NCBI GenBank assembly: GCA_037833965.1
Contig: AP031355.1
Coordinates: forward strand, 17,819,501 to 17,883,500
Source of the DNA: Marchantia polymorpha subsp. ruderalis
Taxonomy: Eukaryota; Streptophyta; Marchantiopsida; Marchantiales; Marchantiaceae
Direction: 5' to 3'
DNA length: 64,000 nt
Under the pieces are notes generated by a model, which was given only the letters and a program-made list of their open reading frames with translations, searched no databases and was not told the origin of the DNA. Below, in pieces: positions 32,352 through 44,350 of the stretch. How positions within the stretch are numbered: the first letter of the stretch is position 1; the number at the start of each line of letters is the position of its first letter. The position numbers and the translations under genes were made by a program.

Positions 32352-34489
32352 GTGTTTATGACTTTACACACGCCCTGGCTTTAGTCTTGCGTGATAAGGT
32401 GCGTAGGCAGGACTGAGAATGTTTTTCTGAAACGAGTTTGAAAGGAAGCCAATACTGATACATTTTTCACGACGGACTTGGAATTATAAGCACTAGAACA
32501 GAGTATGTGCGCTGTCATTATCTTGGACCAAATGGAAAATTGATTATCACGTAGATCAACGAAACAAATTTCTTAGTGTTTCCCGGATAGAAGATTCGAT
32601 CCCGAACCAGCTACGAATCTGATTTACAGACTCATTGTAACGCCAAAGCCTGTCACTTAGAGTGAAGTAAAGTGGAGGATTTGAAGGAAGAGGCAGCGGC
32701 TCGAAATTAAAAGTATGGTGCCTCTTAGGCCTATGAACTCTTTTCATGGATCCTGATCTACAGACTTCAGTTCATGCACTCAGAGTAGATCAATCAAATG
32801 ATAAATTGATCTACTCTATGGTACCGAGTGGTGCGCTATGGCGTCTATGATCTCTCGATGTCCGTGACACGACTGGAAACGCGGTGAAAGTCTCGCAGAT
32901 TTCAGCGTACCACTGACAGTTGCAAATCATCACTGCAAGCAAGGATCATTTACAGCAGCAACTAAGTTTCCTCAACGATGACACTCTGTCGATCGAAAGC
33001 TACAGTGCTTGGTATGTGGGCCGCAGCTGATAGGTGAATTGGGCATCCAGTTCACTACAGTCAATTGAATGGATCGTGGTTCTTGTTGGCTCCTGACGCT
33101 GATAAGAAACTACGACATCGTCGTCGTCGTAAACTCAATCAAGATCTGATGTCGCATGGAATGGACAATCAACAAACACAGAGTACGCGGAATTCAACCG
33201 GAGGAGGCCGAGGGCCTCCAAGCTTGAAGGAGCTAAGTGTATACCTTCAACGTAGATCTAGCACGTCTCGTCCTATCATGTACGTTTGGCCTGCTCCATG
33301 ATTCCATGAAGACTGCCTCTTCCTTTTCCACAATTTTGGTAAAATAAAATTGAGAGTGTATGCAATCTGATTCCCAGTCACAGTATGCACTAAAGTAGTA
33401 AAGTGGGTGGTAAAGTCAATGCTCAACGAATCTCCGGCTTCCGCGCACACGCAATGATCCGCATCGCGCGAATGAAGGAATCGAGCATCATATTCATCAT
33501 TCGTCAAACCCTCAGAGTCAACAGCAGCCATGGAATCCTGTCCCCTCAACTGTGTATGGCTTTGTCGTACTGTCGTGCAGGGTAGGAATTCGGCAGTAAG
33601 TCGTGCACTGGAATTTTCATCTCCATTTACCTGCATGCCATTCGTCGATCAAGGTGACGATCAAAGTGCTCTGCTGAGGTAAGGTCGATGGCTGAGGAGG
33701 ACATGCGAAGGGTTGATTTTTCATCAAGGCCAAGTACTCGAAAAATCGCCCTCCTCAAGCACAGCTCCATTGTTCTGTCGTGGAGTCAGAATGTAGGGAA
33801 TGGAATGTTAGCAGCAATGTAAGGGGAGCCAGGAGGTGGCGACGTAGGACTTGTTGGAATTATTCTTTTTGAAAGAAAACTTGAGCAGAGCTTCCTCAAC
33901 CAGCTGGAGGAGCTGATCTAGCTGGCCAACATCCCCATACTACATCCTGGCACCATGGCAACTGTTTGCCTTCGAATGGCCCGGAGCAGTGTGGCGATGA
34001 AACCCCTGTGCTCCATCGATGCTTGCTTGAATCACAGCTGACGCGCCAAAAACAGACTTCAGGAGCCACGCATGCGAGCAAAACTCGGGCCAAGATGAAA
34101 GATTTTGATTCCTCAGAAGATACGTCTGAATGGAAAACTGCCTGAATTCTGAGCATCGATCCAGAAAGACTGTGCATTCCTCCACTGATATATCAGCAGC
34201 AGTCGACCTTCTCTCGGTACAGGAAAGTTATTCTTATATCAGAATGTAGACATGTCGACGACAAGTGCGCTGTTCCAACTCACTCGACAACACATAATTA
34301 TTAGACGGTCAGATCCGATCTGCACAGCCACCGAGAGCAGCAGGAAGGGAAAGAGATTAAACTAATATTCTGAAGAACACGTCTCGCTGTAGAATCATCA
34401 TGTGACGTCACGAGAGCGACAGGAGATGTCCGGACATGCAAAGCAGTTCCAAGGAGAACGGGGGACCACACGACCCGAGATGCACCCTC

Positions 34490-34528
34490 GAGCTCAGGAG
34501 CGCAGTGCATGCATCTGCTCCTGAGCTC
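34490..34528. repeat. perfect 12-bp inverted repeat
   Basis: GAGCTCAGGAGC (34490-34501) and its exact complement (34517-34528), 15-base spacer containing TGCATGCA. About 500 bases upstream of the reductase start codon. Confidence 0.85.
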
Positions 34529-34574
34529 CATATCTACATGGAAGGAGTTCTACAAGGAGTTGCCAATGGGGGCT

Positions 34575-34609
34575 AAAGCGCCAGAGGTGCGGTGCACCTG
34601 TGGCGCTTT
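34575..34609. repeat. 16-bp hairpin with 3-base loop
   Basis: AAAGCGCCAGAGGTGC (34575-34590) pairs with 34594-34609 except for one base, loop GGT. Lies 47 bases after the preceding hairpin. Confidence 0.85.
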
Positions 34610-35024
34610 ATTCCGCAGTCCAACATTACTTTTGGCACAGGAGAATTGTTGGCGCATGAGCCTCCAGGCGAATAAACCTGGCGTTTCAAGCAAGGGTGCT
34701 AACAGAGGTCCACAGCTGAGCTCGGTGACTCACTCCAATGGGGAAATGGACCGACTCCCAAAGCTCCTGCGGCTACCTCTCGATTGCGGCCACATGGCAC
34801 TACAAATGCCCGCATCGTGCCAAATCTCAGAGGAGGAGGAGAAGAGCAGTAGCAGAACTCGGAAGAGTTGGTCTTCACTCCTGCCTCTGGCTAGAAAGCG
34901 GCCCACAGATTTGTTGCTCGACGCTGAGATCGTTCGTTGGAGGTGGGGCTAGCTGCGATTTGGCAAACAGGGGTTGAGGATCATCGAACAGAAGGAGATT
35001 CAAGTCGAGCAGAGGAGCTTTGCA

Positions 35025-37270
35025 ATGGCGGGCAAGACCGTGGTCGTGACGGGAGCAAATGGCTTCATTGCATCCTGGCTGGTCAAATTACTCTTGGAGC
35101 GTGGCTACACAGTGAGAGGAACTGTTCGCAGCCCAGGTTGGTTGGCATCCCTCGATTTTGCTGCTCGTGATCTACGCATTTGGATTCGTCTTTCTGCAGT
35201 CTTCGAGAGCATTTTGCAGCTGCAGATTGCAATATCGACACATGGACGTGAATGGCGAAGGGTTTCTGACGTAGGTTGCAGACGAATGAGCCGGACGGTC
35301 AGGAGGACGTAAGCCCAGTAACATAGAAGTGATCACGAGGGTTCTCCTTCGTGTCCTGAATCTAACTTTGAATCTAATTGCAAGTTGCAGGCTGTAACAC
35401 TCTGCTTCCCGCTTGCAGAAAATGTTGAAAAAGTAGGTCATCTGCTGGAACTGCCTGGTGCCAAGGAAAGGCTTTCCCTTCACAAAGCGGAACTTCTGCA
35501 GGAAGGTGCCTTTGATGAAGTAGTTGAGGGCGCTGACGGGGTCTTCCACACTGCATCTCCATTCTTTCTAACAGGGATCACCGATCCAGAGGTGCATATC
35601 AAAGCTAAACGCTGAACTCATGTGAAGGATTTGAATGGCCAATTTCGCAAGTGCTGCGTGTCGTGAGTTTCGGTTTCGTCCTTTCGCAGTTGTTGAAATT
35701 GGTGCATATATGGAAATTCTGTCGCCTTCAAGATCGTCGCAGTGTTCTGGACGTTGTGATCGTGCTCACACGATTGACTCGAGGCGAAAGTATGGCTACG
35801 AAGAACGGAACGTGGAGGTAAACTTTAATCTCCACTGATGGGCTTTTTCAGGTGCAACTAGTAGGCCCGGCCTTGCAAGGAACGCTGAATGTTCTAAGAA
35901 GTGTCTCACGATGTAAGAGCGCAAAACGTGTAGTCCTTACTTCATCAACAGCGTCGGTGATGCACAACGGGAGAGAACTTAAATCTTCAACTGTTCTGGA
36001 CGAGAGTTGGTTCAGTGATCCACAGTTCTGCCGGGACAACAAGGTAATTTAGGAACCTCTAAGGCTGGTGAGCAATACATCTTGAATCACATTCTTTCAC
36101 AGCTTGCGATATTATCAAAAGGATTTAGAGAGTGGTATGCCCCTGAGACAAGCCTTACACATGTTTGGAATAAGAGTTATTGTTGACACTACGAGCCACG
36201 GTGACGATTGTGACAGGCTTACTGTAAAGAATGTTCTCCTCCAGATGCACGGAGTCTGAAGCGAATTATTGACGAAATTCATGATTTGCACAGATTTGGT
36301 ACCCTCTATCAAAAATTTTGGCCGAGCTAGCTGCTTGGGATTATGTGAAGGAGCATGCCGAAGACTTTGACTTGGTGGTAGTAAACCCATGCATGGTGTT
36401 AGGTCCCATGCTGCAGAAAACCCTCAACACCAGCAGTGAGATAGTACTTGACATGCTCAACGGTAAACCGAAAGCTTGCCATGCCCATTTGTTGCGCTTC
36501 CTGCTCAACCTGAACTTAGCTTTTGACGCTGCGTGAGTTTATCTAAGTTTTCGCTTGTAGAAGCTCAATGAGCAACTTGAATCTCTGTGTATCAGTAATC
36601 ATCGATTGGTAGATGGAGAATCACAAGGCTGATCATGGAAGACGTTACTCCACTGCAGGAAAGATGAAGGGATATCCAGATCTGGCACAATCATGGGTGG
36701 ATGTGAGGGATGTTGCCTTAGCTCATGTACTTGCCTTTGAGACGCCCTCTGCAGAAGGACGGTACATTCTAGTCGGGAAGGTGGTGCATTACAGCGAGGT
36801 CTCAACTATTTTGCAAAAACTTCAACCGGGGCATCCAGTTCCAAATGAGTAAGCTCACTTGAATTGTTTCTACCACGACTTGCTATCTTTTGTGGTTTGA
36901 CGGTGATTCATTTGCTCCACATAAATCCCGGGCTACGAATCTCGTGAAACAGTTGCAGTAGAGAAGTATCTGTGAACTATACTCTTTTGTAGAGAACTGC
37001 ATGAGAGTGAGCTGTTGAAACGTTGACGAACACAGCAGAAAATTCAAATTAAAAATTTTACTCATGTTGGTGTTGTACTGATTCTGTCCACCTCTATACT
37101 TTGTGTTTAGGTGTGTCACTGGAGAAGCTCCCAAAGCCGTAGTGTACAGCGTCAATACAAGGAAAGCGCAGGAGTTGGGAGTAACGTTTACGGATTTTCA
37201 GGATTCACTGAAGGAGTCTATTGCAAGTTTAGTAGAGTTGAAGCTGGTGGAACCTGGTAAGCAAGAATAG
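35025..37270 (+). CDS. CCR-like/TKPR-like NADPH-dependent reductase (SDR108E)
   Basis: Six exons join in frame: 35025-35136, 35419-35591, 35852-36043, 36294-36462, 36659-36848 and 37111-37270, all GT-AG, giving 331 residues, the normal length of the extended-SDR CCR/DFR family. The Rossmann motif is TGANGFIAS (residues 9-17), followed by RGTVRSP. Then come [11 protein letters not shown], catalytic Ser in LTSSTASVM (about 126-128), and Tyr162-x3-Lys166 in [27 protein letters not shown] is near residue 240. True cinnamoyl-CoA reductases carry NWYCYGK; here it is IWYPLSK, so it more likely belongs to the CCR-like, tetraketide-pyrone reductase or aldehyde reductase clades. It probably reduces a carbonyl using NADPH in the cytosol, in phenylpropanoid or sporopollenin-type metabolism. 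The last exon could in principle be spliced further at GGTAAG, but the product already has full length. Confidence 0.9.
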
Positions 37271-39484
37271 TAACACTACATGAAACTTACAACTATTTCT
37301 TGTCTTTTTAGCGTTTACCCATGATACCCAGTGGAGAGAGCAGAGCCCGCAGGCTTTCTAACAGATTCATAGGTTGGACGTGCTCCAAATCCACACGTTT
37401 TACTTGTATATAAATTTTTGGAACCAAGTCTTCCTTCTATGCTTCTCTATGTGCTTGTCAAAACCATAAAGTCTAGCGAACACTGAATGAAATTTGTTTC
37501 TTGTAACGCTGCTCAAGACGTTTTGAATATCAATTCCGATATCTAAAAATTGGTGAATGCTGCAACTCAAACCGAAAAAGTAATGAACGACAGTTTTCAA
37601 ACTGGCACAACTCGAATTTGTAGTCAGTGGCGTATATGTGTCTTGAGCAGAAGCCCTATAGATTCTGTTATCTCTCATCCATCTAGCAAGCGTTTCGTAG
37701 GAGATTATCTGACTCAGTTATCAACCTAAATAGGATAATGGATGAACATCACACTGAATATATGTAGACAAATGTCTAGAAGAATATGGTCAAAGATGAT
37801 GTTATGACCAATTTGGCAAATTTATTCAGGTAAGATTATGGATGAGATTACCCAAATTGCTCGTTCATGTTCCAGTTACAATATTGTTTGGACAAGTATT
37901 GTTGTTATTAAATGCACACAAGTGAGTTTTGGATGATAGCAGTGCTAAAATAAGATATCAGCACTTTGGTTTGGCTCCTTTTTCTTACATATTTGACAAA
38001 AGGAATGCGGGCTAGAAAAGTATGAAGTAGTGAACACGATAGCAATGATGAAAGTGTTCAGACACATACAACACGGCGCATGCCATTCATATCGTGCGGA
38101 GGTTTTGTTACGTCTTATGTAGGCAGCCGTATGTAAGGGATGTGTGCGTTTTATTTAGAGCTTTCAGTGCAGTGCGTTCATGAGGAGAAACAGTTTTTGG
38201 ATATTTCACTAGAATATGCGCTAGAGCCAAATTTAGTGATTGGCCTCAGGTGTAAAATTGGATTATGAATTATATATATTTGACGTTTAGACTAGAGAGT
38301 GGATATTACCTTATGCATGAACATGGAGTCTTTCGAGAATAGAGTGTATTTGACTCTTTTCATTTCTAAATGGCATTGTACGATGTAATATGTAGAAGAG
38401 AAGTGTCGTTGTTCCCACATGACAAGTGAGTTGTTGTAATAATTGTGATCTGAATGTGGTCAATAGAATGATTCGATGCAGTGACTCCAGCTCAATCACT
38501 GACTTATACACAGAATATGTACCAGATAACACTCTAATAAATGAGTTCATCAGTGATACTTTTTCCGTGGCTACATACAAGTAGGTTGCATGGTTGCAAT
38601 CGGTGAACTGAATACATACACATATTCTTTGATGAGATATATTATACTTATTCTCTACATCATTCAAGTCTGGAACAACTATGGTGATTATCCTCGGTTA
38701 TGCTGTAACATCCCATAGTCCCTGATTATGCTGTAACAGTGCACTATGGGGCAAACTCTAATCGTCTTTAATGATCCTACTTTACTTCCCGATTGTCTTT
38801 ATAGCATCGGTCAGCTTCACATCGACCCTGAAACTACAGAAAATATCGCTGTAAATTATTTAGTGCAAGGTTAACCATATAAAATCCAGTTTTGATGATC
38901 GTACAATGATTCCTGGGAACTTGCTGGCCACATGTAGAATTCGTTATACTGTCAATTCCTTATCTCTTTGCAGTTGTGTTCTTTACTTCTCATGATTGAC
39001 ACATGTAGCATAAAAAAGAGAGCATTCAAGCTCTGGGGAGGAATTAAGTTGTGAGATCTCACTGCTCACTACAAGGAACTTTGATGGACCCACAGTTTGG
39101 TACTTGTTTCGTATTCAAGAACGGTCCATATAACTTGTTGCCTTTTCGAAATGCAGTGGAAAGCTACCTTTGATACGTTAGAGATTGGAGGTTTCACAAA
39201 GTAAGATGTGTTTGCCTTGCATACAGTAAATGCCCCAGGAATAGACTTTGACAAGGCCAATAATCCATTTGTGAATACCAAGTTTTATTTCGGAATTATA
39301 CTACCCAATCTCTAGACTTTATTGTATGAGTAGTGTGAGCACAAAAATGTGCTCGCATGTCTTTTTAACCTTATGAGAGTTAAAATTTTGGATTTAAACT
39401 CTTGCAAAATTATGCTTAGAGTCTTTCAAAGTTTTGGCAAGATTAGGAGTTGATGTGATGGCTAGTAGGCAAAGATGCGGATAA
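37271..39484. other. intergenic, no gene seen
   Basis: Contains the reductase 3' region, then ordinary to AT-rich DNA. Minus frames at 37400-37678 and 38311-38667 lack motifs. No RNA gene or repeat can be supported. Confidence 0.45.
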
Positions 39485-40270
39485 GGATCTTCGGCGGTAG
39501 CAGGCCTTCGGCGGAAGAGTAAAACCCTCATTACGTTTTCAATTTGTAACTTCTTGACTCAATTAGGGTTTTGTTGGAAAGAGCTCGACACGCTCGTTCC
39601 AACGAGCCCAAAAACTCTTGAAACGGATAAGGAATCACTGAGTTATGAGTAGCTAATGTTTCTGATATGGTTAGGTGAAGGGCCTTCGGCGAAGTGCTTT
39701 CGGGGCAAGGCCTTCGGCGGTAGCAGGCCTTGGCGGAAGGGCCTTCGGCGGAAGGGGGCTTTCGGGGCAAGGACTTCGGCGGAAAGGTAAAACCGTCATA
39801 ACTTTTTCAATTCGTAACGCTTTAGATTCAGTTGGAATCTTGTTGAAAAGAGCTCAAGACGCTCGTTCAAACGAGCCCAATAACTCTTGAAACGGATGAG
39901 GGATCACTGAGGTATGAGCGTCTAAAGTGGCTGATATGGTTAGGTGAAGGGCCTTCCGCGGAAAGGCCTTCAGGGCAAGGCCTTCGGCGGTAGCAGGCCT
40001 TCAGGGCAAGGCATTCGGCGGAAGGGTAAAACCGTCATAACTTGTTCAATTCTTAACGGTTTGACTTAGTTAGGGTCTTGTTGGAAAGAACTCAACACGC
40101 TCGTTCCAACGAGCCCAAGAACGTTTCAAACGGATCAAGAATAAGTGAGGTATGAGTGTAGAAAGTGACTGTTATAGATAGGCAAAGGTGCGAAAGAGTG
40201 TCTTCGGCGGTGGAGTGCCTTCGGCGGTAGGATGACTTCGGCGGTGCGCGGAATAGGATTTTCTCCGGCG
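39485..40270. repeat. three tandem ~240-bp units, CTTCGGCGG-rich
   Basis: Each unit has the same order: AAACC.TCAT.ACTT.TTCAAT, TTGTTGGAAAGAGCTC, the palindrome GCTCGTT..AACGAGC, CAAACGGAT, GAGGTATGAG, TGATATGGTTAGG, then runs of GGCCTTCGGCGG. Palindromes lie at 39592-39607, 39861-39876 and 40099-40114. The same module occurs once at about 9938-10080 ahead of the long transposon ORF, so this is part of the same element family. Confidence 0.85.
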
Positions 40271-41260
40271 GAAGTCGGAGTGGCCATGAATGTAGAATGT
40301 ACAAGTGTGGCAGCGGCGGCGGCGTGAAGTCAAGCGTGGGAAGCAGGACGGCGAGGCATGAAGTCGCGCATGGGAAACAGGCCGTTACCCATCATTACGG
40401 GAACGACATTCAAGCGGCCTGTGGACACCTCGGCCCTTGGACGTTGGAGAAGGATTATTCGGCCTGGGAACAGAGATCTGGTGTGCCTGTGTGTGTGGAC
40501 GCAAGTGGGATCGGTCGCAGGGATAGAGTGTGGATGTGAGTGATTTTCGCAAGGAAGTAGTGAGAATTAGGAGGGGAGTGTTGAGAATTTGAAGGAGGAG
40601 TGAGCACACTCTCGAGGGTGGAGAGTCATATGTGAGAGTGAAATTTAATCGGGATCTAATATCAAAGTGTCAAATCTCTGAGTGGGAGCTGAAATCAAAG
40701 TGGAGGTTCTGAGAGTGGGAGTTGAAGTGAAATCTGAGACTGAAATCTGATAGTCGGGATCTGAATTTGAAACTGAAAAGTGATAGTTAAATTTGAGGGA
40801 GAAACCTGGTGGGGTCTGAAGGTGGAAGCCGAGAAATTGACACTGAAATCTGAATAGAAATTGGGAGTGGAACTGAAATCGAAGGTGGGAACTGAGGGTT
40901 TGAGACTGAGATCTGATACTCGAAATTGTGGGTGGAATCTGATAGGAGGGGGAAATCCTTGAAAGCGAGAGTGTTGAAAGTGTGGAGTCGCTGAGAGTGC
41001 CGTCGGAGGGCTGAGCGAGAGAGTGTGTGTGAAGGCCAAGAGGGTCGTTGGGCTGAGAGTGAGTTGATCACTAAGAGGAAGAATCGAGCAAAGTGTTGAG
41101 AGTAGAATCGTGTTCCCTGGGTGTGAAGATTGATGTTAGAAAGGGTGTCACCTTGTGCTGCGGGTGTGTCACCTGACTTAGTCCGAGGCAGTGTGCCCGA
41201 GATGTGGCACTCATTCTAGGATATGCCCACAGCGGCTGTAGTATTGAGAAAGTCATCCAA
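40271..41260. mobile_element. remnant related to the 9.7-14.5 kb element
   Basis: GC-rich, then very purine-rich sequence (GTGAGAGTGAAATCTGA-like runs to about 41.1 kb) following the tandem units, as the purine-rich leader follows the module near 10.7 kb. No long frame remains. The relation rests on the shared module and layout, so this may be only the 5' part of a truncated copy. Confidence 0.4.
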
Positions 41261-43252
41261 AGTTGGGATAGATCTTTATGTTACAAAGAGCTTTTCTGCT
41301 GCTCTTGTGAACTTAGCAAACAGCAATTTGTTAATTTCAGTTTTGGACAATTTGTCTGTGGAAGAGCGAGTGTTTATGATCTCGTTGTCTTGAATACACT
41401 CACAATACTTTGAAGTTAGATTATGGGAGCTCGAACCTCCACCTGGATTACAAACGCTGAAGGGTGGAAAGTTTCGGGTCACAAGTAGCAACCAAGGTAA
41501 GTACAGACATATGAAGCTATGGACCTGGACCTCAATCATTGAAGAGATATCGGTGAGAAGTCTACTATACTAGTCAAAATTCATATTAGTGGACTGGATA
41601 TATATTATTCTTCAGCGATGTGCACTTTACCTTTTTTTGTCGGACAATCTCAGACCCTTCAAATTGTAGTCAAAATCAAAAATCTAGGCAGTCTAGTTTA
41701 CAAATCTTTTTATCTTTCCAAGTGTCTATTAGATAATAAAAAAAAAGTTGTTATCCAGTTCTATTGTTCGATCAATGCAATCAGCGCCACCCTTAACTAT
41801 ATATCACTTCTTTACCATGTTGGTTAGAAAATTTCAGCAAATACCGATTGTCATATGCATAACAAAGGGGAAGGAGAGCATTCAAGTTACTTGTGGCTTA
41901 TGTAACATGTAGACATCTTCACGCAAATAATTATGACATTCTCAGCGAGGTATTTCACTTTGTGTTGCTTTTCGAGCCTAGCCTGTACTATCCCTTCGGC
42001 TTCATCAATTCAAGACTTGATGCTTCCTTCCGCCCTTTTTTGCTTTATTACTTGGAACTCGAAAGGGTTGTTTGCAAAGTGGAGAAATTTCAAGTTCGAG
42101 GTCTCGTGTGTTTCTTCACATGGATCTTTAAATATAAAGCAGGCGAGACTATTCAGAAAATTTTGGATAAGATTTTTTGAGTAACCAGCTTGGGTGACCA
42201 AACAATAAGCAACTTACCGTCACATCTGCCTGACGTGTACACCTTTTGATTGCAACATAAAACTGTAACGAATAGAATACAAAAATAAGTAGAAATATTT
42301 TTCTAAATTCTCAAGAACTATGAAGACACTCCGTGATGAATTCAATAGCCTTAATAGTCAACTGTCAGTAAGAGAACCAGTGATTTCTCCAAACTGTATT
42401 CATATTCACCAGCAAGGCCTATTGTACCAGTTTCATTGGAGGTGTACACGTGCCTTCTGCTCTGACTGTCGTGGGTCTAGGTCTTAACCTGATGTGAAAC
42501 AGCGAAATTCGTGCGCCTTAGTGGACTCGAAGTCAAAAACTCGAAGGTTACGACGTCGATATTCTGAATGGTGTCTGTGAGGTTCTGATCCTTAGCAATT
42601 CGTAAGCACACAAAAGTCTGAGACTTCATTCATTTCGTCTGAAACTATGATGTCATCCAGGCTTGTATGCGGGTAGAAGGCATACTCTCCGCTGAGTCAC
42701 CATCTAGGAATGGAGAGAAGTTATACGCTAAAATTTCACAAGTTATACGTTTCTCTGCGTGAATCGAGAGCTGGAATGTGCTAAATATGTGAACTATAGT
42801 GATCTCGATGCCATCTGGCATACAAAGACCAAATATTCAAATTCCTTCGGCGCACATTGTTACGTGTGACTGCATATCATGGCCAGAAAGTATTTAAAGA
42901 GCAGCACAGCACGATTCCAGACCCTTCCACCATCTAGCCTTCGTATTTTTCGCAAGAAAAACTCCTCCTTTGGTCACTCAAGAGGTCCACATCCAAACTA
43001 AAGATTGTTCTCTGGCATGATCAGTCGGGACTTCTGCTATTTGGGGCATGGAAACCTTGGGCAGTCATCGGTAGCAGCACAGTTGATGATGGCCTCATCT
43101 CAATTCCGCCTTACTCCTGCCCCTCCACGTACCTAACACATTTCTCATGCATTCATGACAGATTCGTCCCCATGGCGATAACAATATATTTTCCTTGCAG
43201 TTTCTTCCAGTGACATCAGTCTTCTTGCCCGCCCAACCGGTCGACAGCACTC
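41261..43252. other. intergenic, no gene seen
   Basis: Mixed composition. Plus frames at 41893-42184 lack motifs. It ends at the TATATA-bearing region upstream of the peroxidase relic. Confidence 0.4.
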
Positions 43253-43260
43253 TTTATATA
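43253..43260 (+). promoter_or_regulatory. TATA box upstream of peroxidase relic
   Basis: TTTATATA, 29 bases before ATG at 43289, which opens a frame with a hydrophobic signal-like stretch (LLFLVVVTALTCVPA). Confidence 0.4.
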
Positions 43261-43288
43261 GCCTGTTGTCACGCTCGTACCACACGCA

Positions 43289-44350
43289 ATGCTTTGGACA
43301 TGGACACTAACATCGGCGATACTGGGAGGCAATGATTCATTACAGTCTCCACTTCTATTTCTGGTAGTGGTGACTGCATTGACCTGTGTTCCTGCAGGTA
43401 TGCTATTCCTCTGTTTTATGGCTCTCGGATGCCAACATTACGGCAGAAAAGATGCCGACCCAAACCTATCACTTCAAGGATTTGGATTCATTGATCAGGC
43501 TGAGGCAGCCATTAAAAACAGCCTATATCTGTTCTGGTGTCTCTACTGGTTTGGGATCCCCTCTCTGGCTGGCAGGGATGCTGTCAGCGAGGTAAGCTTT
43601 CTTACCTCCTTTCATTATCATGATCAAATTGGATGTTACCGCATATGATTTGAACTCCTGTAATCCCCCGATTTCTGTCAAATCGGGTTCGAGTCCGATC
43701 ATTTAAACAAAATCTAACCTCAACTTCTCTTCTTCTCAGTCCCAAACTATGAAGGCATCCATCGGACTGCAAAATTCTGGGTACGTAAGTTTCTTGGAAA
43801 CATTGAACCCATCGTAAAATTCTCTCTTCGAGAACTGAACTAAAGACTGAAACTCAAGTCTCTTCTTTTGATCATGAAAGTTAACGTGGTCTGTCATGAT
43901 CACGTTTTGAACGTCATTTACTCAATGACTCGTACCGATCCGACACATGGCAACGAAAATTTCTTGGAGATGGTACATAAGAAGTGGAACTGATTCATTC
44001 TGTGGTGCCATGGAGGGCCACACAAATGGATCGACCCACTGCAGCAAAGTCATACCCCACATCAACTACTCCCACAGCAGCAAGACCTGAACAACGCTTC
44101 CGTCCAGCAGAAGAAGAGTGGACTGTGCCCCAAGTCCAAGAGTGCAGCCAGCAAATTGATTACTTCCATTCCTACCCAGGGTGGCCAGATTACGACAAAA
44201 TACTTCCAAATCAACTACCTGCAGCACAATTTGACAGTGATTGTGATTTGCGTGTGATTTTTACCTGGACGGTATCTCAAGGGCAGACTCGCAGCAAATG
44301 CTTCAGGAAGAATCACGCTCAAACCAGAGTCACTTTCAAATTACGCTCAT
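43289..44350 (+). pseudogene. class III peroxidase relic
   Basis: 43289-43395 encodes MLWTWTLTSAIL then LLFLVVVTALTCVPA, signal-peptide-like and ending at CAG|GT. The block to 43590 reads [20 protein letters not shown] and SLAGRDAVSE|GT, almost the exon 2 of the intact gene at 58.1 kb ([19 protein letters not shown]), with a likely one-base loss before DADPN. From about 44028 the frame reads THCSKVIPHIN, then LCPKSKSAASKLITSI and GGQITTKYFQINYLQHN, matching exon 4 ([38 protein letters not shown]). Missing are the distal HFHDCF region, the GRRDG exon and the C-terminus, and several frame changes occur. It is a dead paralogue, same strand as and about 14 kb from the intact peroxidase. Confidence 0.85.

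Larger units (their letters stand above)
31093..35024. other. intergenic with hairpins, no confident gene
   Basis: 31.1-32.0 kb is AT-rich with a 17-base-arm hairpin. 32.0-35.0 kb has ordinary composition and short frames without motifs (for example 33247-33636 minus and 34509-34952 plus, the latter running through two hairpins). The last 550 bases before the reductase ATG carry two strong fold-backs and presumably its promoter. Confidence 0.4.

Noticed and set aside
34509..34952. 147-codon plus frame upstream of the reductase
   Set aside because: Runs through two hairpins, no motif, composition not coding-like.
43640..43710. GGTTCGAGTCC, a tRNA B-box-like word at about 43686
   Set aside because: The T-stem has a G-G mismatch, and no acceptor, D or anticodon arms can be built around it.
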